Source of the DNA: Dehalococcoidia bacterium
Lineage (GTDB): Bacteria > Chloroflexota > Dehalococcoidia > Lucifugimonadales > Lucifugimonadaceae
DNA: 52,158 nucleotides
Assembly (NCBI GenBank): GCA_014239735.1
Contig: JAAZYI010000028.1
Coordinates: 1 to 52,158, forward strand
Reading direction: 5' to 3'
Part shown: positions 51,031 through 52,158 of the stretch, piece by piece
Layout: each line of letters starts with the position of its first letter
Position numbering within the stretch: position 1 is the first letter of the stretch
Position numbers and translations under genes: made by a program
The notes under the pieces: model-generated
The model's database searches: none
Seen by the model: only the letters and a program-made list of their open reading frames with translations
Told to the model about the DNA's origin: nothing

Positions 51031-52128
51031 TTAAACTATTCGGAATTTTTCTAATTCCTTTGTATTTAACTCAACTCCAAGCCCAGGAGACTGAGGAACA
51101 CTAACATATCCGTCTTTTAATTCAATAGTCTCTGTAAAACATTTACCCCACATCGGGTCAACAGAATCACGATAAAACTCGAGAATTAGTCCATTTGAAA
51201 CTGCGCATACTAAATGAATATGCAATTCTTGAGCTCCATGAGGTGCAAGATCCATATCATTAGACTGAGCAAGTGCAACTACTTTCATATATTCTGTTAT
51301 TCCTCCCAAAACCAACGCATCTGGCTGTAAAATATCTACGCACCTCGAATTAATCATGTCCCTAAATCCGTATCTAGTATACTCATTCTCTCCAGCGGCA
51401 ACAGGTATTGAAGTAGCCTGAGTTACAAGCTTAGAGCCTTCGTAGTCATCAGGTTCAACAGGTTCTTCAAACCAGAAAATATCAAATTCTTCCATTTTTT
51501 TTGCAATTTCTATTGCTTGATAATGCCTGTAAGCATTATTTGCATCAACCATCAGCTTGATATCTGGTCCTATAGCATCTCGGACAGCCTTGACTCTCTT
51601 TACGTCCTCATTTATAGGAACTCCACCAATTTTCATCTTTACAGCATCAGCTCCGAGGTCCACGTTTTCCCTCATCTCATCTGCCAACTCTTTTAATCCT
51701 TTTCCTTCTTCGTAATACCCCCCTGCTATGTAAGCTGGAATCTTATCAGTAAATCCTCCCAAAAGCTTATAAATTGGCTGCTCTAGAATTCTACCTTTAA
51801 GATCCCAAAGTGCTATATCAATGCCTCCAATGACTCTAGTAGTTATCCCTCTTCTGCCAACTAATTTTGGTTTCCACATTGAATGCCAGTGTTTTTCTGT
51901 GTCAAAAGGGTCTTTTCCTATAAGGGGAATCTTTATATTTTCAATTATCGCACTAGCGACTTCTGGCGAATCAGATATTCCACTACATAATCCCAATCCT
52001 GAAATACCAGCATCAGTTTCGACGGTTACGATATTTACCCCTGAATGAGTATAAGTATATAGTCCATTCGTTATTGGAGTATGTCTTGGCCACATATATG
52101 ATTCAAACTTAATATCTGTAATTTTCAT
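51031..52128 (-). CDS. Mandelate racemase/muconate lactonizing-type enolase-superfamily enzyme
   Basis: A 365-residue member of the MR subgroup. The barrel shows VKMKIGG (KxK, with the second Lys the likely base), LMVDANNAY (first metal ligand), FWFEEPVEPDD (second), AAGENEYTR (third) and LAPHGAQ with the second catalytic His. This is a sugar-acid dehydratase or epimerase arrangement such as rhamnonate or galactarate/talarate dehydratases. GGAGG sits seven bases before the ATG. It is the first gene of the minus-strand group that continues to the small ORF and the Gfo/Idh/MocA gene. Confidence 0.9.
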   Translation of the reverse strand: MKITDIKFESYMWPRHTPITNGLYTYTHSGVNIVTVETDAGISGLGLCSGISDSPEVASAIIENIKIPLIGKDPFDTEKHWHSMWKPKLVGRRGITTRVIGGIDIALWDLKGRILEQPIYKLLGGFTDKIPAYIAGGYYEEGKGLKELADEMRENVDLGADAVKMKIGGVPINEDVKRVKAVRDAIGPDIKLMVDANNAYRHYQAIEIAKKMEEFDIFWFEEPVEPDDYEGSKLVTQATSIPVAAGENEYTRYGFRDMINSRCVDILQPDALVLGGITEYMKVVALAQSNDMDLAPHGAQELHIHLVCAVSNGLILEFYRDSVDPMWGKCFTETIELKDGYVSVPQSPGLGVELNTKELEKFRIV

Positions 52129-52158
52129 GACTAACCTCCATACTAAGAATACATAATA

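Noticed and set aside
1-52158. tRNA, rRNA, CRISPR array, IS element, prophage or riboswitch
   Set aside because: I read the intergenic regions and found no clover-leaf, no repeat-spacer pattern, no transposase or integrase, and no known riboswitch core. A covariance-model scan would settle small RNAs.

Overview
The window is AT-rich bacterial chromosome (about one third G+C by eye) with very tight gene packing. Convergent genes abut or overlap by 0-14 bp and operons run with ATGA or TAATG overlaps. I see no rRNA, tRNA, CRISPR array, insertion sequence or phage. Several features fit a free-living marine Chloroflexota of the SAR202/Dehalococcoidia type: many lipoproteins with a LxxC lipobox and Ser-rich linker, an acidic C-terminal extension on ribosomal protein L9, a dipeptide-type ABC system, and many enolase-superfamily, HpcH/HpaI, SDR, Gfo/Idh/MocA and SMP-30 genes. 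This placement is inference, because no marker RNA is present.

Layout. 0-3.2 kb: edge of a SelA-like PLP enzyme, an amidohydrolase, and an AcsA-type acetyl-CoA synthetase. 3.3-6.4 kb: replication block of L9, DnaB helicase, a small WKLGFKNWL-motif protein and a DnaC/DnaI-like helicase loader. 6.4-14.7 kb: carbohydrate block of gluconolactonase-like SMP-30, transketolase, RpiB, transaldolase, glucose-6-phosphate isomerase and short 6-phosphogluconate dehydrogenase, with a convergent FGGY kinase that best fits gluconokinase. No glucose-6-phosphate dehydrogenase is present, so entry through gluconate is likely. 14.8-20.9 kb: dipeptide/oligopeptide ABC operon (dppBCDF order) divergent from a highly expressed family-5 binding lipoprotein. 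21.0-25.4 kb: an SDR, then a surface-lipoprotein locus in which two small paralogous lipoproteins face a 12-13-blade propeller lipoprotein and a third paralogue. 25.4-30.5 kb: sugar-acid genes (SDR, lactonase, RraA-like aldolase, UxuA-like dehydratase), another small lipoprotein and an HpcH-type aldolase. 30.5-33.2 kb: phosphoesterase, glutamine synthetase, YkvA-like protein. 33.2-41.1 kb: mutarotase, aldolases, bicupin, 2-hydroxyacid dehydrogenase, GNAT, VOC, a Met/Glu/Arg-rich coiled-coil lipoprotein and an enolase-superfamily dehydratase. 41.2-46 kb: TrmL, a membrane protein, a 955-residue propeller/coiled-coil/TM protein, a fifth small lipoprotein and a winged-helix-like protein. 46-52 kb: two Gfo/Idh/MocA oxidoreductases, a flavin monooxygenase-like protein, an SDR and a mandelate-racemase-type enolase member.

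Three observations stand out. First, 11-bp-period GAAAC repeats resembling actinobacterial GlnR boxes lie upstream of glnA and in the dpp/binding-protein intergenic region, which suggests a nitrogen regulon. The synthetase also carries Phe where adenylylatable enzymes have Tyr. Second, five small lipoproteins share a common core that I cannot assign to a known family; one appears to start at CTG and three sit beside a double-propeller lipoprotein that shares one of their motifs. Third, the 955-residue propeller plus coiled-coil protein looks like a membrane-anchored surface stalk.
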